A DNA stretch of 64,000 nt. It comes from CAMDHY01 sp046156265 (GTDB lineage: Bacteria; Pseudomonadota; Alphaproteobacteria; Rhizobiales; Segnochrobactraceae). Within the stretch, counting starts at the first letter, position 1; each line of letters begins with the position of its first letter. Below the pieces are notes generated by a model. It ran no database searches and was not told where the DNA came from. It saw nothing but the letters and a program-made list of their open reading frames with translations. Of this stretch, positions 43,705 to 52,752 are shown one piece after another. Both the position numbers and the translations under genes were made by a program. The stretch is taken from positions 62,001 through 126,000 of the forward strand of contig NZ_JAWDIR010000002.1 of the NCBI RefSeq assembly GCF_046156265.1, given 5' to 3'.

Positions 43705-44757
43705 ATGACGAAGACGAAGGCCGGCAACTTCTTCGAGGACTTCGAGCTCGGCCAGGTGATCCGCCACGCCACCCCGCGCACACTGACGGTCGGCGACGCC
43801 GCGCTCTACCAGGCGATCTATGGCGGCCGCTTCGCCGTGCAGTCGTCGGACCGCTTCGCCCGCGACATCGGCTACCCGCAGGCGCCCCTCGACGACCTGC
43901 TCGTCTTCCACACCGTCTTCGGCAAGACGGTGCCGGACATCTCGCTGAATGCGGTGGCCAATCTCGGCTATGCCGGCTGCCGCTTCCTGGCGCCGGTCTA
44001 TCCGGGCGACACGCTGTCGGCGATCTCCGAGGTGATCGGCCTCAAGGAGAATTCGAACGGCAGGACCGGCGTCGTCTATGTCCGCTCGACCGGCTACAAG
44101 GACGACGGCACCGAGGTGGTCGACTATGTCCGCTGGGTGATGGTCAACAAGCGCGACCCCGGCACCCCGGCCCCGCCGGGCCACGTGCCGAACGTGCCGG
44201 CCGCCGTCGGCGTCGACGTCATCGGCAACGCCGCCCCGCTGATCGACATCGAGGCCTGGGACGACGACCTCTCCGGCTCGCCGCACCGCTTCGCCGACTA
44301 CGCCGTCGGCGAGCGCATCGACCACGTCGACGGCACGACGGTCGAGGAGAGCGAGCATCAGCTGGCGACCCGCCTTTATCAGAACACGGCGCGGGTGCAC
44401 TTCAACCAGCATACCGAGGCGGCCGGTCGCTTCGGCCGACGCCTGGTCTACGGCGGCCACGTCATCTCGATCGCCCGGTCGTTGTCGTTCAACGGCCTCG
44501 CCAACGCCTTCCACGTCGCGGCGATCAACGGCGGTCGCCACGTCGCACCGGTCTTCGCCGGCGACACCCTCTATGCGTGGTCCGAGGTGCTCGCCGCCGA
44601 GGAACTGGAGGGGCGGCCGGATGCCGGTGCGCTCAGGATCAGGACGGTTGCCGCCAAGAACCGGCCGTGCCACGACTTTCCCGACCGCGACGCCGCCGGC
44701 GCCTACGACCCGGCCGTCGTCCTCGACATCGATCTCTGGCTGCTGATCCCGCGCTGA
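43705..44757 (+). CDS. mch: mesaconyl-CoA hydratase (double-hot-dog MaoC family)
   Basis: A 350-residue protein with two MaoC-like halves. The first opens GNFFEDFELGQVIRHATPRT and has ALYQAIYGGRFAVQSSD; the second has FADYAVGERIDHVDGTTVEE and ARVHFNQHTEAAGRFGRRLV with GGHVISIARSLS. The AVANLGYAGCRFLAPVYPGD and SEVIGLKENSNGRTGVVYVR stretches identify mesaconyl-CoA hydratase, which interconverts mesaconyl-CoA and beta-methylmalyl-CoA in the ethylmalonyl-CoA pathway of acetate assimilation. I took the ATG at 43705, right before the conserved N-terminus. Divergent from the TRAP gene. Confidence 0.87.
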   Translation: MTKTKAGNFFEDFELGQVIRHATPRTLTVGDAALYQAIYGGRFAVQSSDRFARDIGYPQAPLDDLLVFHTVFGKTVPDISLNAVANLGYAGCRFLAPVYPGDTLSAISEVIGLKENSNGRTGVVYVRSTGYKDDGTEVVDYVRWVMVNKRDPGTPAPPGHVPNVPAAVGVDVIGNAAPLIDIEAWDDDLSGSPHRFADYAVGERIDHVDGTTVEESEHQLATRLYQNTARVHFNQHTEAAGRFGRRLVYGGHVISIARSLSFNGLANAFHVAAINGGRHVAPVFAGDTLYAWSEVLAAEELEGRPDAGALRIRTVAAKNRPCHDFPDRDAAGAYDPAVVLDIDLWLLIPR

Positions 44758-44786
44758 GCGCGGACCGGCCAGCCACTCTGGAGCCC

Positions 44787-45278
44787 ATGTCCTTGAAAGC
44801 GCAGTCCAAACTCGCCGGCCTCGCCGCCTTCGCCATCGCCGCCACCCTGGCGACGGGCGCGGCGGCGCAGCAGACGCAGTACCTCTTCACCGGCACCTTC
44901 CTGGTCACGGCGGCCAACAAGGCATGCAAGAACATGGTCGGCGACACCCGCGCCATGTCTTATGGCACCGTGCTGTGGGGCATGAAGACCCCGGACAAGG
45001 TCGCCAAGCCGGGCTTCGTCCTCGTCAATCCGAACGGCACCATCGTCATCGTCCCCACCACCAAGACGTTCAAGACGGCCGGCGAGTACGAACTGACACA
45101 GCTCGATCGCTGGAACGGCGTCGCGACCTGGACCTCGACCTACAGCGAGATGAAAATCTCGCCCTCGAAGATCGACGGCTCGACCACCCAGGTGACGATC
45201 ACCGGCAAGCTCACCAAGCTCAACTTCGACGACAACTGCACGGTGACGTTCCGCGCCGTGGGCCTGCGTAACCCGTAG
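44787..45278 (+). CDS. exported protein of unknown function
   Basis: A 163-residue protein with a clear signal peptide (LAGLAAFAIAATLATGAAAQ). The mature part is beta-rich and Thr/Lys-rich (TGTFLVTAANKACKNMVGDT; PNGTIVIVPTTKTFKTAGEY; STTQVTITGKLTKLNFDDNC), with two cysteines that could form a disulphide. I recognise no family. It lies 29 nt after the mesaconyl-CoA hydratase gene, on the same strand, and 25 nt before the ClC gene. Confidence 0.65.
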   Translation: MSLKAQSKLAGLAAFAIAATLATGAAAQQTQYLFTGTFLVTAANKACKNMVGDTRAMSYGTVLWGMKTPDKVAKPGFVLVNPNGTIVIVPTTKTFKTAGEYELTQLDRWNGVATWTSTYSEMKISPSKIDGSTTQVTITGKLTKLNFDDNCTVTFRAVGLRNP

Positions 45279-45303
45279 CAGCAGCAGCCGGGGGGCGGCG
45301 GAG

Positions 45304-47079
45304 GTGAGCGACACATCTGCGCCGGGTGCGCTGCCGTCCGCGTCCCCGCGCGACGACGCCGACCCGTCCGACCGCGAGCGCCTGATCGTCTTCTCGCTCG
45401 CCGCCGTCGGCGGGCTCTTCATCGCGGTGATCGTCGCCGCCACCCACACCCTCGTCGGCGAGATCCAGACGCTCTTGTTCGGCGCCGACGTCGACGTCGT
45501 CGGCACCGGCGGCGTGCCGCCCTGGCGCATCCTCACGGTCACCACGCTCGGCGGCCTCGTTCTCGGCCTCGTCCTCTGGCTCGCCGGGCGGCTGAACCGG
45601 CTGTCGATCACCGATCCCGTCGAGGCGAACGCGCTGGAAGGCGGGCGGATGTCGCTCGGCGACAGCCTGGTGCTCGTCGGCCTGTGCAGCCTGTCGATCT
45701 CGATCGGCGGCTCGGTCGGCTTCGAGGCGGCGATGACGCAGATCGGCGCCGGCCTGCTCTCCGTCGCGGGCCAGCGCCTCGGCGTGTCGCGACGGGCGCT
45801 GCGGGTGCTGGTGTCGTGCGGCACGGCCGCCGGCATCGCCGCGATCTTCGGCGCGCCGCTCGCCGGCGCGGTCTATGCGCTCGAACTGGTGGTCGGCGGC
45901 TACGCCGTCCGGGCGCTCGCGCCGACGCTTCTGGCCGCGGCAGCGAGCGGGCTCGCCACCCACTTCATCATCGGGCCGAACCCGCTTTTCCCGGCCGCCC
46001 ACATCGTCGGGCCGGCGCTCTGGCACTATCCGTTCGCCGTCCTCGTCGGCATCGCCAGCGCCCTCGTCGGCATCGTCGTGATGCGCGGCACCACCACGGT
46101 GGAGGCCGTCCTGGCGCGCCTGCCGGGGCCGAAGGCGCTCAGGCCGGTGATCGGCGGGGCGGCACTCGGCGGGCTCGCGATCCTGGTGCCGGTCGTCACC
46201 GGGCCGGGCCACGCCGGCATCAACAACATCCTCGGCCACGACGCCACGATCGGGGCACTGGCGGCGATCGTCGTCGCCAAGGCGGCCGCCTCGATCGTCT
46301 GCATCGGCTCGGGCTTCCGCGGCGGCCTGTTCTCGGCCTCGCTGTTCCTCGGCGCCGCCTTCGGCTCGCTGCTGCACGTCGCGGCCGTGGCGCCGCTGCT
46401 CGGACCGGCCGAACCGAGCGGGCTCGCCGTGGTGACGGGCATGTCGGCGGTGGCGGCGGCGATCGTCGGCACGCCGCTCGCGATCGTGCTGCTCGCGGTC
46501 GAGACGACCGGCATCCACTCCGGCATCGTCTCCGTCGCGATTGCAGTGGTGGTGGCGAACCTCCTGACCAAGCGCTGGTTCGGCTACTCCTTCTCGACCT
46601 GGCGCTTCCACGTGCGCGGGCGCGACCTCACCGGCCCACGCGACGTCGGCCGCCTGCGCGACCTCAAGCTGGCGGACGTGCCGCTGGCCGACGTGCCGCG
46701 CTTTGCCGAGGGCCTGCCGGTGGGCGAGGCGGCCAACGCAAGCCGCGGCACCTTCGCCCTCGTCGTCGCCGTCGAGGCGGCGGACGGCAGCTTCCGTGGC
46801 CTCGTCCGGCGCGACCGGTTGCTCGAGACCTTCCTCTCCGCCCCCGAGACGCCGATCGAAACGCTGATCGAAGCGGTGCCGGCGACCGCCCACGTCGCCG
46901 ATGCCGTCGCCGACCACGTCGAGACGATCGCCGAGGGCATCGCCGGCGTCCTGCCGGTACTCGACGCGAACGGCCGGCTCGCCGGCACCGTGCCGGAACG
47001 GGCGGTGCTGAAACGCTATCTCGACGAGTTGCTCGCCGCCGAGGCCGACGACACCGGGCCGCTGGAGGCGCGCCGCTGA
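45304..47079 (+). CDS. ClC-family chloride channel/antiporter with CBS-like C-terminus
   Basis: A 591-residue membrane protein. The ClC selectivity regions are GSVGFEAAMTQIGAG (~138-152; the gating glutamate is kept but GREGP reads GFEAA), TAAGIAAIFGAPLAGAVYAL (~178-197) and SGFRGGLFSASLFLGAAFGS (~336-355). Residues ~450-591 are cytosolic and CBS-like (RLRDLKLADVPLADVPRFAE; AGVLPVLDANGRLAGTVPER). Whether it is a channel or a proton antiporter cannot be told; the proton glutamate is not obvious by eye. Starts at GTG 45304 with GGCGGAGG upstream. Confidence 0.88.
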   Translation: MSDTSAPGALPSASPRDDADPSDRERLIVFSLAAVGGLFIAVIVAATHTLVGEIQTLLFGADVDVVGTGGVPPWRILTVTTLGGLVLGLVLWLAGRLNRLSITDPVEANALEGGRMSLGDSLVLVGLCSLSISIGGSVGFEAAMTQIGAGLLSVAGQRLGVSRRALRVLVSCGTAAGIAAIFGAPLAGAVYALELVVGGYAVRALAPTLLAAAASGLATHFIIGPNPLFPAAHIVGPALWHYPFAVLVGIASALVGIVVMRGTTTVEAVLARLPGPKALRPVIGGAALGGLAILVPVVTGPGHAGINNILGHDATIGALAAIVVAKAAASIVCIGSGFRGGLFSASLFLGAAFGSLLHVAAVAPLLGPAEPSGLAVVTGMSAVAAAIVGTPLAIVLLAVETTGIHSGIVSVAIAVVVANLLTKRWFGYSFSTWRFHVRGRDLTGPRDVGRLRDLKLADVPLADVPRFAEGLPVGEAANASRGTFALVVAVEAADGSFRGLVRRDRLLETFLSAPETPIETLIEAVPATAHVADAVADHVETIAEGIAGVLPVLDANGRLAGTVPERAVLKRYLDELLAAEADDTGPLEARR

Positions 47080-47102
47080 GGCGATGCGCGCCGGAAGCCT
47101 CG

Positions 47103-47954
47103 TCAGAAGCGCCGCCAGACCGCCAGCATGACGCCGTTCTCGGCGAGCGCGCGGCGCCCGGCGACGACCGAGTTGGCCCCGACCTGCACCGACCAGCGGG
47201 CATCGAGGTCGTGGACGACGGAAAGCTGCACCCGCGTGTAGGCGCCGGCCTTGAAGCCGCCACTGCCGCCCCCGACGGTGTTGACCTGGAAGACCTGGGC
47301 GAGCGCCAGCCAGTCCGGCCGCGGCCGCACGCCGAAGGTGAGGTCGCCGCGCAGTTCGCTCGGCGGGTCGCCGTCGCGCCAGCGGTAGCCGGCCTCGGCG
47401 TTGACGAAGCTCGACCACGGGCCGAGCATGAAGCTCGTGCCGAAGAGAAGGCGCCCGTCGATCTCGAAGACGTTGTTGCCGACGAGCAGCGGATCGTTAT
47501 CGTCGACCGAGCCGGGGATGCGCACCGAGCCCTGCATCGACACCACCGAGCCCTGCCAGACCCCCGGCCTCTCCGCCTCGAAGCGCACGAACCGCGCCCG
47601 CGCGCCGATCTCGGTGTAGCCGAGGCCAGTGCGCGCCCCGCCCCACTTCGAGGAATCGTTGACGTCCTCGAACCGCGGCGAGAACAGCACCGTCAGCCCC
47701 TCGGCGAGGCCGTATTCGGCGTAGGCGGAGAGCTCGGCCTTGGCGTAGCGGGAGCGCGAGACGCGGTCGCCGCTGCCGTCGAATTCCTGCGTGGCGAGCT
47801 TGCTCTCGAGCGTGACGATGACTTGGCCGGTGCCGGGCTCGAGCGTCCATGCCCCGGCCATCACCGCGACCGGCAGCAGCGCCGCGCCGCCCGCGGCCGC
47901 CGTGGCGGCGACGCGACATCGCAGTCCCCCGCCCGTGCTCGCCGCGCGCGCCAT
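47103..47954 (-). CDS. putative outer-membrane beta-barrel protein downstream of znuCB
   Basis: A 283-residue exported protein. The signal peptide is AATAAAGGAALLPVAVMAGA. Amphipathic strands dominate (GTGQVIVTLESKLATQEFDG; YAKAELSAYAEYGLAEGLTV; GLGYTEIGARARFVRFEAER; SFVNAEAGYRWRDGDPPSEL), and the chain ends in a C-terminal Phe (MLAVWRRF), as outer-membrane barrels do. I took ATG 47954, preceded by a GGGGCGGGGG stretch. It lies on the znuCB strand after a 98-nt gap, so it may be expressed with the zinc transporter. The role is unknown. Confidence 0.65.
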   Translation of the reverse strand: MARAASTGGGLRCRVAATAAAGGAALLPVAVMAGAWTLEPGTGQVIVTLESKLATQEFDGSGDRVSRSRYAKAELSAYAEYGLAEGLTVLFSPRFEDVNDSSKWGGARTGLGYTEIGARARFVRFEAERPGVWQGSVVSMQGSVRIPGSVDDNDPLLVGNNVFEIDGRLLFGTSFMLGPWSSFVNAEAGYRWRDGDPPSELRGDLTFGVRPRPDWLALAQVFQVNTVGGGSGGFKAGAYTRVQLSVVHDLDARWSVQVGANSVVAGRRALAENGVMLAVWRRF

Positions 47955-48052
47955 CCCCCGCCCCACCCGCCGGAGTGGCACGAGCATAGCGCGCACGGTT
48001 CGCCGCCGACAATCGGTGATTCGCCCGCGATTCGCTCCCTGCGGCGGGCCTT

Positions 48053-48853
48053 CTAGCGGCGGCTCGCCAGCATCGGCAGCGGCACCAGCGAGAGCATGAA
48101 CAGCGCCAGCGCCGTCACCACGATCGAGGGGCCGGACGGGGTGTCGGCAACGAGGGAGAAGACGAGGCCGCCGAGCACCGCGACGGCGCCGGCCAGCGCC
48201 GCCACCACCGCCATCGCCTCGGGCGAGGCGACGAAGCGGCGCGCCGTCGCGGCGGGGATGATGAGGAGCGAGGTGATGAGCAGCACGCCGACGATCTTCA
48301 TGGCGATGGCGATGACCACCGCCATCAGGAGCGTGAAGACGATGCGGCTGCGCAGGACGTCGACGCCCTCCGCCGCGGCGAGGTCGGGGCTGACGGTTGC
48401 GGCGACGAGGTCGCGCCACAGCCAGGCGAGCACCGCGAGCACGCCGGCGCCCCCGGCGAGCACGAGCGCCACCTCCCCCCACGACACCGACAGCACGTCG
48501 CCGAACAGGTAGGCGAGCAGATCGACCCGTAGCCACGCCATGAAGCCGACCGCCACCAGCCCGATCGACAGCGCCGAGTGAGAGAGGATGCCGAGCAGCG
48601 TGTCCGAGGGAATGGTGCGCAGGCGCTCCAGCACCGCCAGCAGCACGGCGACGGTGAGGGCGACGACGAGAACGCCGATCTGCGTCGAGATGCCGAGCGC
48701 CAGCCCGAGCGCCACCCCGAGCAGCGCCGAGTGGGCCATGGTGTCACCGAAGTAGGCGAGGCGGCGCCAGACGACGAAGCAGCCGAGCGGGCCGGCCACC
48801 AGCGCCACGCCGACGCCGGCGAGTGCCGCGCGCACGAGGAACTCGTCCGGCAT
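48053..48853 (-). CDS. znuB: zinc ABC transporter permease ZnuB
   Basis: A 266-residue metal-transporter permease of the ABC-3 family with about eight membrane helices. The family pattern is MPDEFLVRAALAGVGVALVA (N-terminus), RLAYFGDTMAHSALLGVALG (~31-50), and LLITSLLIIPAATARRFVAS (~203-222). The ATG is 2 nt after the znuC stop. Works with ZnuA and ZnuC for high-affinity Zn uptake. Mn transporters of the same family are excluded by the Zn-specific His-rich partners. Confidence 0.92.
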   Translation of the reverse strand: MPDEFLVRAALAGVGVALVAGPLGCFVVWRRLAYFGDTMAHSALLGVALGLALGISTQIGVLVVALTVAVLLAVLERLRTIPSDTLLGILSHSALSIGLVAVGFMAWLRVDLLAYLFGDVLSVSWGEVALVLAGGAGVLAVLAWLWRDLVAATVSPDLAAAEGVDVLRSRIVFTLLMAVVIAIAMKIVGVLLITSLLIIPAATARRFVASPEAMAVVAALAGAVAVLGGLVFSLVADTPSGPSIVVTALALFMLSLVPLPMLASRR

Positions 48854-48855
48854 GG

Positions 48856-49842
48856 CTAGGCCCCGCGCGCCGGTGGTGGCGGCGGGGCGCCGGGGTGGTG
48901 CGCGTGGCTGCCGTGGGCGCGACCGCCATGGTCGTGGGAGCCGTGGTCGTGGGGGCCGTGGCCGTCCGGATGATCGTCGTGAGGATGGCTGTGGTCGTGC
49001 GAGCCGTCGTGATGGTGGTGGTCGTGGGCGTAGACGGCGAGCTTCGCCTCGGCCGAGCGCGGCCCGAACAGGCGCACCAGCGCCGGGTCGGCGGCGATCT
49101 CGCGCGGGCGGCCGCTGCACTGAACGCCGCCGTCGAGGCAGATGACGCGGTCGGTCGCCGCCATCACGACGTGCAGGTCGTGGGAGACGAGCAGCACACC
49201 GCAGCCGGTGCGGTCGCGCATCTCGCCGATCAGTCCGTAGAGCTCCGTCTCGCCGGTGAAGTCGACGCCCTGCACCGGCTCGTCGAGAACGAGCAGGTCG
49301 GGCCGTCGCGCCAGCGCACGGGCGAGCAGCACCCGCTGCAGCTCGCCGCCCGAAAGCGCCTGGACGGCGCGCGCCTTCAGGTGCGCCGCCCCCGTCGAGC
49401 GGAGGGCCTCGTCCACCGCGCCCGCAGGCGGCCGGCCGGTCAGCGTCATCAGCCGCTCGACGCTGAGCGGCATCGTCCACTCGAGTTGCAGGCGCTGCGG
49501 CACGTAGCCGATGACGAGGCCGGCGCCGCGCTCGACCCGGCCGGCGTCGGCGCGGATCAGGCCGATCAGCGCCTTCAGCAACGTCGTCTTGCCGCCGCCA
49601 TTGGGGCCGATCACGGTGACGATCTCGCCCGCCCGCACGGCGAGATCGACGTCGCGCAGCAGCCAGCGGTCGCCGCGCCGGATGCCGAGGCCGGTGGCCG
49701 AGACGAGCGCTGCGCGCGCGCCGCCGTCTCCCGGCGCCACCGTCCGACCGACCGCCCGTTCCGCGCCCTCAGATCCCACGCCGTCCGTCCCATCGCCGCC
49801 GAGGCCGCCCGGCCGAACCCGCCGCCGCCCCGGAGCGCGCAT
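48856..49842 (-). CDS. znuC: zinc ABC transporter ATP-binding protein ZnuC with His-rich tail
   Basis: A 328-residue ATPase. Walker A GPNGGGKTT, the ABC signature ALSGGELQRVLLARALARRP and Walker B LLVLDEPVQGVDF with VSHDLHVVM are intact. Two additions are unusual: about 45 disordered residues before the ATPase domain, and a C-terminal tail of ~45 residues with about 17 histidines (HDHHHHDGSHDHSHPHDD and so on). The tail may bind or sense cytoplasmic zinc. The exact start is uncertain in the disordered N-terminus. Divergent from znuA across a Zur-like box. Confidence 0.9.
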   Translation of the reverse strand: MRAPGRRRVRPGGLGGDGTDGVGSEGAERAVGRTVAPGDGGARAALVSATGLGIRRGDRWLLRDVDLAVRAGEIVTVIGPNGGGKTTLLKALIGLIRADAGRVERGAGLVIGYVPQRLQLEWTMPLSVERLMTLTGRPPAGAVDEALRSTGAAHLKARAVQALSGGELQRVLLARALARRPDLLVLDEPVQGVDFTGETELYGLIGEMRDRTGCGVLLVSHDLHVVMAATDRVICLDGGVQCSGRPREIAADPALVRLFGPRSAEAKLAVYAHDHHHHDGSHDHSHPHDDHPDGHGPHDHGSHDHGGRAHGSHAHHPGAPPPPPARGA

Positions 49843-49865
49843 ATGGCCGCTTGTCCGGCGCGGGC

Positions 49866-49883
49866 GCAACGTTATAAAGTTAC
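49866..49883. promoter_or_regulatory. Zur box between znuA and znuC
   Basis: GCAACGTTATAAAGTTAC, an 18-bp imperfect palindrome agreeing with its reverse complement at 14 of 18 positions. The centre GTTATAA matches the alphaproteobacterial Zur operator core. It lies in the middle of the 73-bp gap between the divergent znuA and znuC starts, where it could repress both directions in high zinc. No zur gene is in the window. Confidence 0.75.
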
Positions 49884-49915
49884 AGCTTCCCCAACAGACC
49901 GAGCGGAGACATCCC

Positions 49916-51232
49916 ATGCGTCGTACTCTCACGAGCGCCACCGTCCGCCTCGCGCTGCCGGCGGCGTGCGCCGTCGGGATCGGCAGCCTCGGAATGCCGG
50001 CGCTCCACGCGGAGACCGAGGCACCGTCGCCGCCGCCGAGCGTCGTCGTCTCGATCGCGCCGATGCACTCGCTGGTGTCCGGCGTCATGGCGGGCGTCGG
50101 CGAGCCGACGCTGCTCGTCAAGGGCGGGGCGTCGCCGCACACCTACACGATGAAGCCGTCCGACGCGGCCGCCCTCTCTGGCGCACAGATCGTCTTCCGC
50201 GTCGGGCCCGGCCTCGAGGCCTTCCTGGACGATCCCCTCGCGACGCTGGCGAGCCAGGCAGACGTCGTCGACCTTTCGGAGGCGCCGGGATTGCGGCTGA
50301 TGCCGCTGCGCGAGGGCGGCATCTGGGAGGCCCACGACCACGGTCACGATCACGGGAGCACCGAGGCGAAGGCGGATCCGGCGGACGCGGATCATGATCA
50401 CGACCACGACCATGCAGCGGCTGAGCCGGACGCGGACCATGATCACGATCACGATCACGGCGCTAACGCCGATGGCCCGGCGCACGCCGCGGCCGGGCAT
50501 GAGGACCACGACGACCACGAGCACGAGGCGGCCGCCCACGGCACGGCGGATGCCCACGATCATGCGGACGATCACGATCACGCGGCTGCGCCAGCGGAGG
50601 CCCACGCCGATGCGCACGACCACGCGCACGACGCCCACGGTCACGACGCGCATGCCCACGACGCACACGCCGCGCACGCCAAGGCGGAGGCGCACGCCCA
50701 CGTCAGCGAGCACGACATGCACCTGTGGCTCGACCCGCGCAACGCGGCGGCGATGACCCGGGCGATCGTCGCCACCCTCTCCGACGCCGATCCCGCCAAC
50801 GCCGACCGCTACGCCGCGAACGGCGCCGCCCTCGAGGCCCGCATCGCCGCCCTCGACGCGCAGCTCGAGACGGAGCTCGCGCCGGTGCGCGAGAAGCCGT
50901 TCATCGTCTTCCACGACGCCTACCAGTATCTCGACGCCCGCTACGGGCTCACGGCGGTCGGCACGGTCACCGTCAGCCCCGACCGCGCGCCGGGCGCCCA
51001 GCGCATCCAGGAAATCCGCGCCACCATCGCCGAGCGCGGCGCCGTCTGCGTCTTCACCGAGCCGCAGTTCGAGCCGCGTGTCGTCACCCGGCTGGTGGAG
51101 GACACCGGCGTGCGCACCGGCGTGCTCGATCCCGACGCCGCGGCCGCCCACACGCCCGGCGCCGACCTCTATTTCGAGCTGATGGGCGACCTCGCGGCGA
51201 GCCTCGTGACCTGCCTCGGCGGCTCCAGCTGA
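49916..51232 (+). CDS. znuA: zinc ABC transporter substrate-binding protein ZnuA with giant His-rich loop
   Basis: A 438-residue periplasmic zinc-binding protein, about 100 residues longer than usual. Signal peptide (LALPAACAVGIGSLGMPALH), first ligand loop KGGASPHTYTMKPSDA (~69-84), a loop at ~140-268 with close to 40 histidines alternating with Asp and Ala, then HDMHLWLDPRNAAAM (~266-280) and IVFHDAYQYLDARYGLTAVG with the remaining ligands. The His-rich loop is a known ZnuA feature, thought to capture Zn or control loading, but is unusually long here. The ATG at 49916 has GCGGAG upstream. Confidence 0.95.
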   Translation: MRRTLTSATVRLALPAACAVGIGSLGMPALHAETEAPSPPPSVVVSIAPMHSLVSGVMAGVGEPTLLVKGGASPHTYTMKPSDAAALSGAQIVFRVGPGLEAFLDDPLATLASQADVVDLSEAPGLRLMPLREGGIWEAHDHGHDHGSTEAKADPADADHDHDHDHAAAEPDADHDHDHDHGANADGPAHAAAGHEDHDDHEHEAAAHGTADAHDHADDHDHAAAPAEAHADAHDHAHDAHGHDAHAHDAHAAHAKAEAHAHVSEHDMHLWLDPRNAAAMTRAIVATLSDADPANADRYAANGAALEARIAALDAQLETELAPVREKPFIVFHDAYQYLDARYGLTAVGTVTVSPDRAPGAQRIQEIRATIAERGAVCVFTEPQFEPRVVTRLVEDTGVRTGVLDPDAAAAHTPGADLYFELMGDLAASLVTCLGGSS

Positions 51233-51236
51233 GCTG

Positions 51237-52697
51237 TCAGGAGCGCCAGTAGATCGGCGACAGCAGGACGAGGATCGTCATGATCTCCAGTCGGCCGAGC
51301 AACATGGCGGCCGACAGCACCCAGACGGCGGCGTCGTCGAGGGTGGCGAAGTTGCCGGCCGGGCCGATGATGTCGCCGAGGCCGGGGCCCACATTGCAGA
51401 GCGCCGTCAGGGCACCGGTCAGGCTGGTGACGAGATCGAGGCCGGACGTCAGCGACAGCAGCACCGTGATGATCGCCAGGAGGGCGAAGAAGGCGATCAG
51501 GAAGGTCATCACCGATTCGAAAACGTCGGCATCGACCCGCCGGTCGCCGTAGCGCAGCGGCACCACCGCGTTCGGATAGACGAGCCGGTGCAGTGACCGG
51601 TTGAGGGCGGCGAAGACGATGATGAAGCGGTAGATCTTGATGCCGCCGGTGGTCGATCCCGAACACCCGCCGATGAAGGTGAGGATCAGGAACAGCGCCA
51701 CCGCGAACGGCCCCCACAGCGCATAGTCGGTCGAGGCGAAACCCGTTGTGGTGATGATCGACGTGACGTTGAAGGCGGCGTGGGTGAGGGCGTCATGGAA
51801 CGCCATGTCGTGCGTCGCCGTCAGCCAGATCGCCAGCGCGATCGAGGCGGCGACGATGGCGGCGACGAAGACCCGGACCTGGATGTCGTTGAACAGCGTC
51901 AGCTTGCCGTTGACGCAGAGGTCGACGAACAGCACGAACGGCAGGCCGCCGAGGATCATGAAGACGATGGCGGCCCAGTGGATCGCCGGGCTCGGAAAGA
52001 AGCCGAAGGAGGCGTCGTGGGTGGAGAAGCCGCCCGTCGACACCGTCGCCATGGCGTGCGTCACGGCATCGAAGAAGGTCATGCCGAGGGCGGCATAGAC
52101 GAGAGTGCAGAGGACGTTGAGGCCGACATAGATGACGACCAGCGCCGTCGTCAGCTGGACGACGCGGGGCAGCGCCTTGTCCGAGCGGTCGGAGGATTCG
52201 GCCCGGAACAGCTGCATGCCGCCGATGCGCAGGAACGGAAACAGGAACAGCCCGATCGCGACGATGCCGATACCGCCGAAGAACTGCAGCAGCGCCCGCC
52301 ACAGCAGGATGCCGCGCGGCACGTTGTCGAGGCCGGCGATCACCGTCGAACCGGTGGTCGTCAGCCCCGAGACCGCTTCGAACACCGACTGCGCGAAGCT
52401 GAGGTTCAGCGCCGAGAAGTAGAACGGCAGGGCACCGACGAAGCACGTCGACAACCACAGCACGGTCGTCACCAGGAAGCCGAAGCGCGGCGAGAAGCGC
52501 GGCAGCGGCTGGCGCAGCGACAGGATGCCGAGCAGCGAGACGACGAAGACGGCGACGCTCACCCCGACGAAGACCATCCAGTCGGGGCTGCCGTCGGCCA
52601 GGTCGACGAAGGCCGGCAGCAGCATCGCGACCGCGACGTGCATCGAGAAGAAGCAGGTCGCGTAGAGCGTCGGCCGGAGGTACTGGAGCGTCTGCAT
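51237..52697 (-). CDS. trkH: TrkH-family potassium uptake protein
   Basis: A 486-residue potassium transporter subunit. The four pore loops are visible as SGLTTTGSTV (~110-119), TVSTGGFSTHDASF (~222-235), TSIITTTGFASTDY (~315-328) and ALCNVGPGLGDIIG (~435-448). Gly filter residues are in place. It would act with the cytoplasmic TrkA regulator, which is not in the window. A Kef-type antiporter at 58646 has the opposite K+ role. Downstream of, and perhaps co-transcribed with, the GPP34 gene. Confidence 0.93.
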   Translation of the reverse strand: MQTLQYLRPTLYATCFFSMHVAVAMLLPAFVDLADGSPDWMVFVGVSVAVFVVSLLGILSLRQPLPRFSPRFGFLVTTVLWLSTCFVGALPFYFSALNLSFAQSVFEAVSGLTTTGSTVIAGLDNVPRGILLWRALLQFFGGIGIVAIGLFLFPFLRIGGMQLFRAESSDRSDKALPRVVQLTTALVVIYVGLNVLCTLVYAALGMTFFDAVTHAMATVSTGGFSTHDASFGFFPSPAIHWAAIVFMILGGLPFVLFVDLCVNGKLTLFNDIQVRVFVAAIVAASIALAIWLTATHDMAFHDALTHAAFNVTSIITTTGFASTDYALWGPFAVALFLILTFIGGCSGSTTGGIKIYRFIIVFAALNRSLHRLVYPNAVVPLRYGDRRVDADVFESVMTFLIAFFALLAIITVLLSLTSGLDLVTSLTGALTALCNVGPGLGDIIGPAGNFATLDDAAVWVLSAAMLLGRLEIMTILVLLSPIYWRS

Positions 52698-52752
52698 CGG
52701 CCTATCGCGGCTCGGCGGTCTGCGGTGCCGCGGCTGTCAGCGTCGGTGTCTG

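Noticed and set aside
50320..50720. Repeated CACGAC/CATGAC units resembling a tandem repeat or CRISPR
   Set aside because: They are codons for the His/Asp-rich loop of ZnuA, in frame and irregular in length. There are no spacers.
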